Positions 1 to 10,152 of a DNA stretch of 46,052 nt are shown here, piece after piece. Source of the stretch: Coptodactyla brooksi. Its lineage: Eukaryota > Arthropoda > Insecta > Coleoptera > Scarabaeidae. Below the pieces are notes generated by a model, which ran no database searches, was not told the DNA's origin, and saw only the letters and a program-made list of their open reading frames with translations. The DNA lies in assembly GCA_033557675.1 (NCBI GenBank), contig JAWQRM010000010.1, positions 1-46,052 on the forward strand, read 5' to 3'. Position numbers and translations under genes: made by a program. How positions within the stretch are numbered: position 1 is the stretch's first letter; the number at the start of each line of letters is the position of its first letter.

Positions 1-270
1 TGATAGGAATTTAGTAGATAAGTTAATTAATCGCCATAGATATAAGAAAAATTTGTATGACACCACGTTTTTCCAACAGGAACAACGAACTGAAAAATTC
101 ATTTCGCTGACTTTCTCTCAGTTCACTAAGGGCTTTCCTAAGATTTTCAATAACGTAGGCATGAAATTAGTTTTTCAGTCCAAAACTACATTCAAAATAC
201 TGTTGGGTAATCCTAAAGACAAAATAAATATGTTATTCAGATGGACGTTTACCAACTAGGCATGAATAAG
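1..270 (+). pseudogene. Penelope-like element (PLE) fragment, RT-to-endonuclease linker
   Basis: An open frame runs in from the window edge and continues to about 259. Its C-terminal part (KLVFQSKTTFKILLGNPKDK) matches the segment of Penelope-like retroelement proteins between the reverse transcriptase and the GIY-YIG endonuclease. The same ILLGNPKDKIN peptide recurs in the relic at 31.4 kb, and a diverged version in the one at 3.9 kb, so the family assignment is supported inside the window. Just after it, in a shifted frame, GVYQL resembles the start of a GIY-YIG domain before stops. The reverse transcriptase itself would lie to the left of the window. This is a broken copy and no function is expected. 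Confidence 0.7.
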
Positions 271-287
271 TAATCTTATTTGTAACT

Positions 288-497
288 GAATATAGAAGAT
301 AATAACCTACGAGTCGGGCTGTGAACCAGCGACCTTCTGCTTTCATGGCGGATGCTCTAACCGCTGAGCTTAGATTAATAGCTGTCGGGGGATTCCTCTG
401 AACTCAACAAGGAGATAATTTTGGAAGAGTTAGGAGGAAGCTTCGATAATTCAGATAGTTCGAATCCCCACTCTGATATTATTTTCTATATTCATTT
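288..497. repeat. Inverted structure with two tRNA-like 3' halves (SINE or pseudo-tRNA)
   Basis: Imperfect inverted arms (gaatatagaagataata at left, tattattttctatattc at right) bound this stretch. Read on the minus strand, 306-372 has a tRNA-like A box with one extra base (TAAGCTCAGCGG), a possible anticodon stem and a damaged B box (GGTTCACAGCC). On the plus strand, 455-475 holds a good B box (AGTTCGAATCC) followed by a stem-like tail. The two tRNA-like 3' ends face away from each other. This fits a tRNA-derived SINE head that was duplicated in inverted orientation, or a decayed tRNA gene. A working tRNA is unlikely because both boxes on the minus strand are altered. Confidence 0.5.
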
Positions 498-499
498 AA

Positions 500-1000
500 T
501 AATACAAAATTACTTAGTTTTGTAGCAAATTTTGTTCAATTGAGAAAAACAATGTGTATCGATTAAAATGGATATACTTTAGCCCTATTACTTTGTACAA
601 AATTAGAAATGCATATGCCAGTCTGCTTATATGTTCGCTCTTGTCATATTTATTTTAAAATAAATAAACTGAAGGAGAAACGCAAAAATTTGCAACAAAA
701 AAGACCGGGAGATGCGCTTTGAGAAAACCTGCTCAACTTTGCATTGGAACATATATAAAAAAAATTAACAGTCACCTTAATAACATGAGAAAATCAAGTA
801 ATGTTGTATAATGATGAGATGAGATTGTGGGAGAAGTAACAAAGGATACTTTTCCTCTTTTTATATTTATCGTAAGCTCATTGGTTTCCCAACTCCCTCG
901 AAAATGGGGCTAAGAATAAATGGAGAAAATACAAAAATACCATGATCAGAATGGAAAATACGAATTCGGAGGGATAGAGCAATTCAAATACCTTTACCGG
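500..1000. other. AT-rich stretch, nothing recognised
   Basis: No open frame with family resemblance, repeat or RNA gene is seen. It may include unrecognisable 5' parts of the LINE fragment that follows. Confidence 0.5.
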
Positions 1001-1004
1001 TGAT

Positions 1005-1200
1005 TAATAAAAAGTTATTGCAGCGTAAGCTGTTAACGAGAAGAAAATCGATAAGAATATATAAATCAATTATTACACCAATACTGAGGTATGGATCAAA
1101 AATACTGACGACGACAAAAAGAAGAACAAGAGTAAACCTCTATATAGAGCAAGAACGAGTCAAAAACTAGCAAGAGAAATGAAAGGACAAAATGTTGAGA
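1005..1200 (+). pseudogene. LINE reverse-transcriptase C-terminal fragment
   Basis: The plus-strand translation contains KLLQRKLLTRRKSIRIYKSI, then PILRYGSKILT. This is the signature of the region after the RT thumb in insect LINEs, normally of the form TRRTKxRIYKTLIRPVxxYGSE. The same region is seen on the minus strand at about 21.0-21.1 kb (RYTKMRLFKT). Only about 65 codons remain and stops follow. A short copy of the 'aagaatatataaatcaatta' segment at 1056 recurs at 1287, so the fragment was partly duplicated. Confidence 0.6.
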
Positions 1201-1365
1201 ATATAAAGTTGTGGGTTTGTTTATTTCAGCTCCAAAATAAACAACGTAATAAAGCAGATAACTAATTAACGAAAAGAACAAAAATAAGAATATATAAATC
1301 AATTATATACATCCTCTAGTTTCAATGTTGTATTTTAGCAATTAGGCAGAACTTCATAATTCATA

Positions 1366-3165
1366 ATTAGTATTTGTAGTTTGGTGGAGGTGCTGCAACA
1401 TGTGTTGAGCTGGAGTAAACATATAATCTAGCAAATAGCATATTGGAATATTGAACCCTGCCTTCTCCACTGTAGCGAAGTGCCCTGAAGAATTCTACAG
1501 AATTTCACTGTTGAAAGATTAGATTACGAAGTAAGTTGATTATTGTGGTTCGTATTTGTAATTTGGTGGAAACGTCGCAACATGTGGTGAGCTGGAGTAA
1601 ACATATAATCTGGCAAAAAGCATATTGAAATATGAGTGGTAAAAGCAGAAAAGTGAGACTTAGATCAAAATGCGTACAGGAGGTAGAAGAGGATTTATTG
1701 AGAACAACTTAGCTGAAAATGTAAACAACGCAAACTGAATAAATAAGACTGCATGAGGAATGGTCCCCACGATATATTGATCTTAACAGCATCAAACTAG
1801 GACCATATTGGAGCACGCTTATACCTAAATGTGTTTATTTCTGTTTAAAATTTGCAAACTTTCGACAGGCAAAGGTTTTGTTCAGAAAAAAATATATTTC
1901 CCACTTCCAAGGATATTTATGGTTTAAGTATGTCCTGTATGTAGAGTGATAGTTTTTAAATTTAGTGCAAGACTGGCTTGCCTTATAGAACTTCTGAAAT
2001 TTTATCAAAATTTACGACATTTTGGATAGTTCAATTACGGGACTATCACTGCAACTAAAAAAACATACAAGATGGATTGTATGATTTTATTTCCCCTTCG
2101 AGAAGGGAATGCATCCTAGTTTTGTAATAAAATGTTTTCTAGCCTTCAAACATTTTTGCATCAGGCATAATTGAGCAGCGCTTCTAGCATTTTTTTTAGG
2201 AACTCAGCATATATTAAGAAAATTTTCGCCACATATAATTTTAATTGGCACACATAGATATTTTCAGAAAATTCGTGGCGCCCTTAGAAATAGGTTACGG
2301 AAGCCGCCCTTCTCCACTGTAGCGAAATACCCTGAAGAATTCCACTATTGAAAGATTGAAAGACCACTATTGAAAGATTAAATTAGAAAGTAAGTTGATT
2401 ATTGTGGTTCGTATTTCTAATTTGGCGGAGGCGTCGCAACATGTGGTGAGCTGAAGTAAACACACAATCTGACAAATAACATATTGGAATAAGCAATAGC
2501 ATATTGGAGTGGTAAAAGCAGAAAAGGGAGACCTAGATCAAAGTGTGTACATGAGAAGAGGATTTATTGAGAACAAGCTAGCTGAAAATGTAAACAACGC
2601 AAACTGAATTAATAAAACTGCATGGGGAATGATTCCCACGATGTATTGATCTTAACAGCTTCTTTGAAGGAATGTATATTCATTTCGTTTCTAGTATGGG
2701 AAATGGAAATGATGATATTATCAATTGTTTTCCCAAAAACATTGCCCAAATATGTTAATAAAATAAAAGTGGTTATTTTTATTTAAAACCTACCGCAAGC
2801 CATTTTCTAAATCAAGTGTTAGCTTGACCAAATGGAAAACAATTTTCGAAAACAAATGGAAAACAAGACTGGCTTGCCGTTTTCTGAATTTCTGGAATTC
2901 TCGTCAAAATTTACGATATTTTGAATAATCTAGTTATAGTGCTATCACTGCAACTCAACAACATACAAAACGAATCGCATGATTTTCTTTCCCTTTCAAA
3001 AAGGGAATGTATCTTAGTTTTACAGTAAAATGTTTTCTAGTCTTCAAAAATGTTTGCATCATGCACAACTGAGCAGCGCTTGTAGCATTTTTTTAGGACT
3101 TAGCATACACTAAGAACATTTTCGCCACTTATATTTTGAATTGACACACATAGATAACGAAAATA
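1366..3165. repeat. Tandem duplication with unit of about 0.85 kb (two units plus partial third)
   Basis: Blocks recur in the same order and orientation. 'Ttctccactgtagcgaa' occurs at about 1473 and 2309. 'Gtcgcaacatgtggtgagct' occurs near 1574 and 2432, with a related copy near 1395. 'Gctgaaaatgtaaacaacgc' occurs near 1712 and 2581. 'Aagactggcttgcc' occurs near 1969 and 2864. 'Gcagcgctt' is followed by a T-rich run near 2176 and 3075. The copies are diverged, and their middles (1790-1955 and 2665-2855) do not match. No coding frame is evident. It looks like an old tandem duplication of non-coding or transposon-derived DNA. Confidence 0.8.
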
Positions 3166-3169
3166 TTTG

Positions 3170-3660
3170 TAATTATTGGCAGCACTTTCATGAATACAAT
3201 TATTAGAATTAACAGGAGCGACAACTAAAGCTTCATCACAAACGCGAAATTGCAATTGTTTCTCATGTAACACTTCTTGACTAATTAACAGCTAAAGTCT
3301 TGATAAGTTGACAATATTTTGTGGAACCTTTTAGCGAAAATACGAAGAAAAAGCTTTATTAATTTCTAAAACTGCAAGGAGAACTGCCAGCTAAGTGCTC
3401 AGTCCTGGCTTTTTTAATGGGGGAACTTTTAAAGTAAAGTGCAGAAATTTCCTCTAAAAATATGCAACACTAAAAATAAACAAAAAATTCAAAATACATT
3501 CGAAGAGGATCTGGGACGTAGAAAGGGAGGTTGCACAGAGTTATGCAAATGCGTGTGAATTGATGAAGCGCGTATAGAAGAATTACAGAGATTTATGGTT
3601 TATTTAGTAAATGTTACTATTAAATATTTAATTCTAACCCGAGCAACTTCCCTAGATTTA
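3170..3660. other. Unassigned AT-rich stretch
   Basis: Nothing is recognised beyond its position downstream of the minus-strand PLE relic. A search here for a hammerhead core like those at 30-31 kb found none. Confidence 0.4.
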
Positions 3661-3679
3661 ATTTTACCGATTCTAATAA

Positions 3680-4316
3680 GCTATACAGAGGGCTGAACGG
3701 TATTGGTCATCTGTCCTTATTGAGTTTATTCTTACATTTGATAATTTCTAAACTTTCAAATCCATCCAAGAATCTATTGCTGGATACATTTCTAAGCGGT
3801 TTTACGTTGTCTATGTTAATCGTATGGTTGCTATAAGAAGTAACCTTGTTTGTACTGACCTTCTAGTTTCTTCAGCTTACTTTTTATTACAATCACTACA
3901 ACTTATTTCGTATAATCCCCTTTTTTGTTGGTCTTATTTTTGGGATTCCTTAACAATGCTGTTAAATTACTATAAGACTGAAAAACTAATTTTGTGTCTG
4001 CTTTGTTACAAATCTTATGGAAAACCCTGCTGAATTGAGAGAACTCTATTATTCTTCGAGTCTAGTATTCTTTCTAACTAACTTAATTGTTTTCCATTTC
4101 ATACAATTGATCTATAAAATCATCAACATTAGCTGTTTTTGTATCGAAGATAGCGACAACGTTATCCACGTACCTGCACCTTACCCTTCGGAAATACCGA
4201 AACTCTTGTCTGACCTGAGATTCGAACATACTCAGAAAAAGATCTGCAATAAACGGTGAAAGATAATTGTTGCTGTTTCTAAATTGCCCTCTGAATTGAA
4301 AAGAATTCTGACTCAT
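3680..4316 (-). pseudogene. Penelope-like element relic (RT core, GIY-YIG start, C-terminus)
   Basis: On the minus strand 4316-4083 encodes LSPFIADLFLSMFE, then CRYVDNVVAIFD. This is the PLE reverse-transcriptase core, with the catalytic YVDD motif changed to YVDN. Further on, about 4020-3900, come KLVFQSYSNLTALLRNPK and GLYEISCSDCNKK, the linker and the opening of the GIY-YIG endonuclease. At 3790-3680 follow NRFLDGFESLEIIK and FSPLYSLL, which match the C-terminal peptide of the copy at 31.3 kb. Stops and frameshifts separate the pieces, so the copy is dead. PLEs are retroelements whose RT is related to telomerase and whose endonuclease is GIY-YIG. Confidence 0.75.
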
Positions 4317-5054
4317 ACAAAGCTTTGGTAAAAGTAACTATTCTTGAGTAATTTATTCACTCTTACTGTTAGCTTTAACCGATGACTTGATGGATTTAAG
4401 CGATGACTGATCAATGAATTGTTGGATTTAAGAGCATAAACTTTTCGGTTCTGGTGTAATGGTGACATTGTATAATAAAAGAAACTCGGCAATACTTCTT
4501 CATCATAAATTAACAGGAAGGGAAAAAAACTATGTTTCAAAGTATCAATTGTTAAACGCTGTGTAATGTTACCCATGCATTATGTTATAGTGTTAAACCA
4601 TTTGAATGCTATTGCAAATATGCAGTGTACTCGACCCTAACGTGTTTACCTAACATAGTCAAATAATTTGCATTTATCGCGTATTTGCCAATATTTGGAT
4701 AAAATTCTGCCAACAGCGGCATATTTACTGGACATTCGTGCACAAACTAGTAATTTCCCCAACTGCCATGTCATCCAATTGTCTACATGTTTTACATGTC
4801 GACGGTCGGATCAGTAGTTAGAAAGAGCATCGAAACTATGTCACATTTCGTTTACTATTATTAGTATATTAATTGAATTAATAAACAGCAGGGCAGTTAC
4901 TTTGTTTGAAGAGATTTTATTAAAAGTAAACGCACCTAAGTGAAATCATTAATATAGATTAAATGTAAACACGAACTGAGCTTATCAATGGCACACACCA
5001 TCCTGTTTCTAAATTGTCTACCTCGAACTCACATAAAATAATTTTCTGTTTCAG

Positions 5055-5334
5055 AGAACAGCTACCCATTGAGAAGTCTGGAATCGAACACTCAGTACGA
5101 GGTGAAGGTAGCTTCAAAGAACGAGGTCGGTTACAGCGAATACACGAATGCTTCGTTATTCGTAACGTTAAACTCTGCGAATTCAGTGAATGCCTTCAAA
5201 TTTCTCTTCTACCTTTATGGTGTGCTTATCATTTTTTTCTGCTGGTGATCGTTGTCCTATTACTTGTAATCGGTTTAACTGTTCTGCTGTTCGGCTACAT
5301 ATTTGGGAAACGACGAAAAGCCGACAATGTATAA
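5055..5334 (+). CDS. Last exon of a fibronectin type III cell-surface protein (partial)
   Basis: After a good acceptor (ttttctgtttcag, ending 5054) the frame starting at 5057 reads the C-terminal half of an FN3 domain: LRSLESNTQYEVKVASKNEV followed by GYSEYTNASLFVT. The YEVKVASKN and GYSEY pattern is typical of FN3 F and G strands. It is followed by a hydrophobic segment (FKFLFYLYGVLIIF). In this frame the protein stops at 5246-5248 without a cytoplasmic tail, as a GPI-anchor signal would. However, a frame shifted after the 7-T run at 5232-5238 continues as a long hydrophobic stretch, then FGKRRKADNV and a stop at 5332-5334, as a transmembrane protein would. Insect Ig/FN3 adhesion proteins such as the Fasciclin-2 and Klingon types come in either form. 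The upstream exons were not found in the window. Identity beyond 'FN3 adhesion-type protein' is not claimed. Confidence 0.65.
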
Positions 5335-5842
5335 AGTTTCAGCATGTACATACATTATTTGAATTGATGTACTCTCGATGTTTATACTATAATACTTGAT
5401 CCAAGGTGCTAAGTTGCGTTAACGCTTAATTGCTTATTTGTCCAAAATTGTATTAAGGTATACATTGAAACTAAGGTATATGTATATAAAACTGTTAATT
5501 CTTTATATATTTTATTTTAAATGTTTTATTACGGGTGATTATTTGCATAGTTTAATAGTATGTAGGTTTTTATGGTATTTATTAAAAAGAATATTAAAAG
5601 AAAGAGTTCGAAAAATAAGGCTGACTAAAATTATATAAATGTAAAAGTCAATAGCGTTTAATACTGGAAGCTTTCTCATGAAAATCGAACACTTTTCCAT
5701 CGTTCTAGCTAGATTTGCTGTTATTTGACCAAATAAGTGTACTCGTGTAACTAATATGTACGGCAAAGTCGCTCTAGAACTTACGTGACGTCATATTTTG
5801 TAAGTTATATCTTTATATACACATACTTTTATTGCAGTAAAG

Positions 5843-6296
5843 ATGTCTTTACTGATGTTTACATTTCCAAAACTTTCATACCATGAAGCCAAGAAAGATT
5901 TAGAAAAGCAAGCAAAGAAAATCTTAGCAGTTTCTAATGCAAAACACTCAAATGTCGATGAAGGTGTCACTGTGAGAATTAAAGTACCCGAAGTTGACAG
6001 AGCTAAAACTGATCCCCGTTAGATTTTAGCTGTGGTTCTTAGTAAAACAGAGGATGGCTTTTATAAACTTTCTACTAAAACAGGTATTTTGAAACAATTG
6101 TATGCAAGATCTGAATTGCCCTGCTACAGAAATATCTTCACGTCAAACAGCAATAAAATAATCCCTTGGTACTGGGAAGGAATTCAGGAAATGTGACTGC
6201 AAATATAGATGTATCACAAATAGGTGCGCTTGCCACAAAAACCAACTGCTATGTAATTCAAAGTGTCACCAATCTTTAGATTGCACTAATAAGTAA
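5843..6296 (+). pseudogene. Integrase-like transposon protein C-terminal relic (KRAB-A domain-containing 2-like)
   Basis: The frame from the ATG at 5843 reads EGVTVRIKVPEVDRAKTDPR, an in-frame stop, then EDGFYKLSTKTGILKQLYAR. This is the C-terminal region of the integrase-type proteins often labelled KRAB-A domain-containing protein 2-like in invertebrate genomes. After a frameshift near 6170 a Cys-rich tail follows (CDCKYRC, NRCACHK, LLCNSKCHQSLDC) and ends in a stop at 6294-6296. The stop and the frameshift show that it is a pseudogene. The catalytic integrase core is not present upstream, where the DNA is unrelated up to the FN3 exon. A 'ttattgcag' just before the ATG could be a chance acceptor. 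The family name is from memory of similar proteins. Confidence 0.65.
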
Positions 6297-6552
6297 GCGT
6301 AATTTTATCATGTTTTGCAAATCCATTTCCTTAATTGTAATAATATTTTAAACCATTTGATTCTTTGTATTATAGTTTTCTAATTCATTGATGATTGATT
6401 CTATCAACTAATTTGTTGATTATTTAATTGTATTAAGTTGATTCTTTAGATATCGAAAAATAAGTAAATAACATTATGTTAATTTAAGCGTTAACAGAAA
6501 AGTTGCTGTTGTTCCAGCACAGACCTTATTTTCACTTTAACGTGTGCTTAGT

Positions 6553-6701
6553 AGGTAATGTGCTGATTAACGAGGTAATGTGCAGGTTATCTAGGTAATT
6601 TACAGACTACCTAAGTAATTTGAGAAATGAAACAATTTTCGGTACTTTAACGGATCATTCTAGTTAATCTGCTGATTACCTAGATAATCTGTAGAATAAC
6701 T
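6553..6701. repeat. 20-bp tandem repeat (4 + 2 copies)
   Basis: Units starting aggtaat or aagtaat begin at exactly 6553, 6573, 6593 and 6613. Two more of the same length begin at 6662 and 6682 (agttaat, agataat). The units are diverged but the 20-bp period is exact within each block. Confidence 0.75.
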
Positions 6702-6709
6702 GATTTCTG

Positions 6710-9290
6710 CACTTTAGCGGTAACAAATACACCAGATTTTTCTTTATTTGAAAAGTTCGGTTTTGAGAGTAATTCGTATTAAAATATTTTTCTTTATTTA
6801 TTTTTGTTTAAGGAATAGGTTCCGAGAGAAATTAAAAAAGTTATATTTCCTACTTTCACTAAAAAAGAACGGATTCCCCAGTTTTCCCCAGTTCCAATTG
6901 TACCCTGATTTATATATTCGCATGTACTTCGAGTGTTTTCTTTCATATACTCTATTGGGTTTCTGGATGTAGTTCTGTAAAATGTATTTTTCGTGTTCCC
7001 CATGGAAAAAATTCAAGGGAAGTAAAGTCTAGTACATTTTTACAAAAGTAAGGGCTAATAAAGTGCAAACGCAGACCGCACATTTGAATAAAAAATTTGC
7101 CTCGGCTTTGAATTTCATTAACATAGTAAGGATTTTTTCTTTTTTCGGTTTCGTTTACAGTCGCGAATAAAACTGTTTTCGTCTATTCAAGGAATATAGT
7201 ATATATACTGAATAAAAAAATACTTTTCCGGCACAAAAGGGAGCTGACTGCATTCCAATAGAAGTTCTCTAATGAAATTCCTATTTTTCTTTACGTTTTC
7301 CTTTCCTTATTATAAGCCCGCGGTGTGAATCTTTCCAAACCAATAAGAATTGATCATTTAGCAGCGTACATGCTATTATGAAAGAATGATAAAGCTGAAA
7401 AATCCTAAAAATGCCAACATTTTATTTTATTTGATTCCTACTTCTTCCCTAAATACAACTTTCGCTTCAATTAGTCAGCAATGATGCAAGAGTTTCGATT
7501 TGGCAGATATTGAAAATCCCGACTGTCTGTAAGGCAGGGCTAGAAGTAACCTTGCTGATAAATTTAGAATATCTAACGAATTATTACAAATAGTGTAATA
7601 ATTCTGTATTAGTGATATAAATAACCATTTTTGATCAATTACACAGATCACTTCATTTAGATTCAAATGATTGGAACACTCGACTATTGCAAGTTGCAGG
7701 TAGATCTACATAAGCAAAAAAAGCTGTTATCGAATTTGATGTAACATTTAAATAATTAAAATAATTGAAAATTAAGGGAAAAAATATTTATTGTTAACTG
7801 AACATGGATATTTATATTTTGGATTTATGTTAGTTATAAAGCATTTAAAGTAAATATATGTTATCCTACTCTATAGACCAAAATCTATATGTATATGTAA
7901 TTACAAAGGTAGTTTGTGGCAGTACTAAAGAAAGGGTTGACAGTAATTTGTGAAAATATGTAGTTTCGAAATGTACTTATGTGGAATTGACTATACGCAA
8001 GCTTTAGAGCGACAGTGCTAATGAAATCGCATATAAATAAAAGATGTTGGACAATGATAATAATATATATATATATATATATGTATAGCGTAGTTAGATA
8101 CTCGAATTGTGTAATGAAAATAACGATAAACTGTAAAAGATGTGGATGTAAAATTCGTAGATATCTTAGATATGTTCGATTTAGTTACTGTCATACATTA
8201 GTATCGAGTGAATGTTACAATTGATTTGTCGCTCGTCATAGATGTGAATGTTACATGAACCAAGACTTTTTTGTGATATCCTATTCAAAAATATATATTA
8301 GATTCTGTTGCATATTGGTATTTTATTTCTATTCACACTACTTCTGGTTACAAACGAAAGCAATGCAAGAAAAGCTCTGAATCAACAAGTGTCTTTCCTA
8401 TTTTTCATAATACCTTTGGAGGGATTAAATTATATTTTGAGTTAGCTTTAGAGGGTTTAAATAAAAACTTACATTTTATATGTTTGTTTTAAATTATAGG
8501 AGTATCACTAAACTTCCTCACCTTCACAAATTCGATTTTTTTAATAAAAACAATATAGTACATTAATTGTAATATTCATAATGCCATTAGTGTTGACATT
8601 TTAAATTGTAGTCTGTCATTTAATATCTCTTTCCATATACAATAATCCTGTAAAAGTTTAGTGGTTGTTCATGTGCATCAGTGTGATCAGTCTAAAAAGA
8701 ATGATATGGTTTTCAACAAACTAAAGGCACCTTATGCAAAATTATGATCTCTCTGTCAAGAAATATGATATAACTTACATAAAAAATAAAATTATTAAAT
8801 TATACATAAAATGATTTGACCTAGTTTAAGTTACAAATATATACCATATTATCGGACACCAATCAATTTGAAATGTATGTACATCATATTACCAGGCAAA
8901 GGGGGTGGTATTATGGCAATAAGTAATAATACTTCGATTCTCCTGATCTAAAATACCCTTAGTTCATAGAAAAAAAAAAGAAACAAAGTCCTTAAGCTGA
9001 AAAAATTAACTGAATAAGCTTTGATTTTGTTTAAGTTATTGCAGTCCTTATATATTTGTAAGGAGTTGTGGTTAAATATTTTGTTGCTAAGTTCTCTCTT
9101 ATCAGAAAAGAAAATTAAAGCCAGCAAGTATTGTCTTGTTTTTATTGGACATCAATGAATATTATTGAATTAAAATACGAAAATATAAACCTAACCTACT
9201 TCATATATTAATTTTAGAATATAATATTGATATATTAATGCTACCGCTTATTTAATGTATAGAGATTGTTGACTCAAAACAGTAAAAAAA
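6710..9290. other. Gene-free AT-rich intergenic DNA
   Basis: About 2.6 kb with only short chance open frames. An (AT)n microsatellite lies at 8063-8083. No transposon signature was recognised. It is downstream of Tps. Confidence 0.5.
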
Positions 9291-9301
9291 CAAAGTAGCT
9301 C

Positions 9302-9323
9302 TTTATTAACTTCGGTCTTTATT
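9302..9323 (-). terminator. Polyadenylation signals of Tps
   Basis: Two AATAAA hexamers on the minus strand (9323-9318 and 9307-9302) lie 86 and 102 bases past the Tps stop codon. They would give a short 3' UTR of about 110-130 bases. Confidence 0.6.
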
Positions 9324-9408
9324 ATGATCGTTTTGGCGATTATTGTACGTTCTTCAGTACAGACTTTACGAGTAGAAAAAACTTACTAACTACATTTCGA
9401 TATTGGTG

Positions 9409-10152
9409 CTATTTTTCTTTTTTTGGTGTAGACGACGAGGTGTCTGCGCTCTTATCATCTTGTTCCTTCATGTCTTTACCCTGTTCAGGTTTTGTGAAGG
9501 ACATCTCCATTTGCACAGCGTCCGGCTTTGTCCTCGAGTTCCTCCTGTAGTTGTGATAGTTGTTTCCTTCTATGGGAGTCGGTTTCCTCCTCCCCAGATG
9601 GCGTTCCACCCATCTTAACATCGTTAAGACGGAATCTGTACTTGGCAATCTCCTTTCCGCTGAGGTCTTCGTAATCTGCGACGATGTCACTCTGAATGTA
9701 GCTGCCATTCCCTTCAACGCCTGCATTGCATCTTCATCCGTGACGTCATCGCCGACATATATAATTCTGATCCGCTCGCTCCAATCCACACCAAAAGCTG
9801 TTCTCAGAATATAAATTGAAGCCCTGCCTTTGTTCCACTGCACTGGAGGCTTGGCTTCGATGGCACAATGCGCATCTCCAGCTTTGAAACCTGCGTCGAG
9901 AATTAGTTTCCTCGCTTGAGAAACTAACGGCGGCCTTAAGTGCATTGGCGTCTCCCTGTAGTGGAAGGTTAGCAGAGCTCCCTTGTTCTCTACCCAGGCG
10001 CCATCTTTGCAAACTTGCTCCTGCAAGTTCTTTAACAGTTCCACCACTTTTCCCTGGTACTGAGTAGGCATAGGATGCACAAACTTTGTACCATCTGGAT
10101 GTAAAATCTCAAGGCCGTGGTTGCCTGCATAAGTAATACCATCAATACCTAC
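9409..10152 (-). CDS. Tps: Tps exon 7 (stop)
   Basis: Acceptor 'atcttgtag'. Residues 582-828: VGIDGITYAGNHGLEILHPD, VENKGALLTFHYRE, PPVQWNKGRASIY and YVGDDVTDEDAM complete the phosphatase domain. A Lys/Glu/Ser-rich tail of about 60 residues follows, ending STPKKEK. An AG four bases further in would break the frame, so 10152 is the start. Confidence 0.96.
   Translation of the reverse strand, partial: VGIDGITYAGNHGLEILHPDGTKFVHPMPTQYQGKVVELLKNLQEQVCKDGAWVENKGALLTFHYRETPMHLRPPLVSQARKLILDAGFKAGDAHCAIEAKPPVQWNKGRASIYILRTAFGVDWSERIRIIYVGDDVTDEDAMQALKGMAATFRVTSSQITKTSAERRLPSTDSVLTMLRWVERHLGRRKPTPIEGNNYHNYRRNSRTKPDAVQMEMSFTKPEQGKDMKEQDDKSADTSSSTPKKEK

Noticed and set aside
4313..4576. 87-codon minus-strand frame next to the PLE reverse-transcriptase relic
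   Set aside because: Position suggests it could be part of the PLE, but no RT motif could be recognised, so it was not joined to the relic.
8063..8083. (AT)n run as a possible functional element
   Set aside because: Ordinary microsatellite in AT-rich DNA.
9403..9814. Plus-strand open frames opposite Tps exon 7
   Set aside because: Shadows of the strongly supported minus-strand coding exon.
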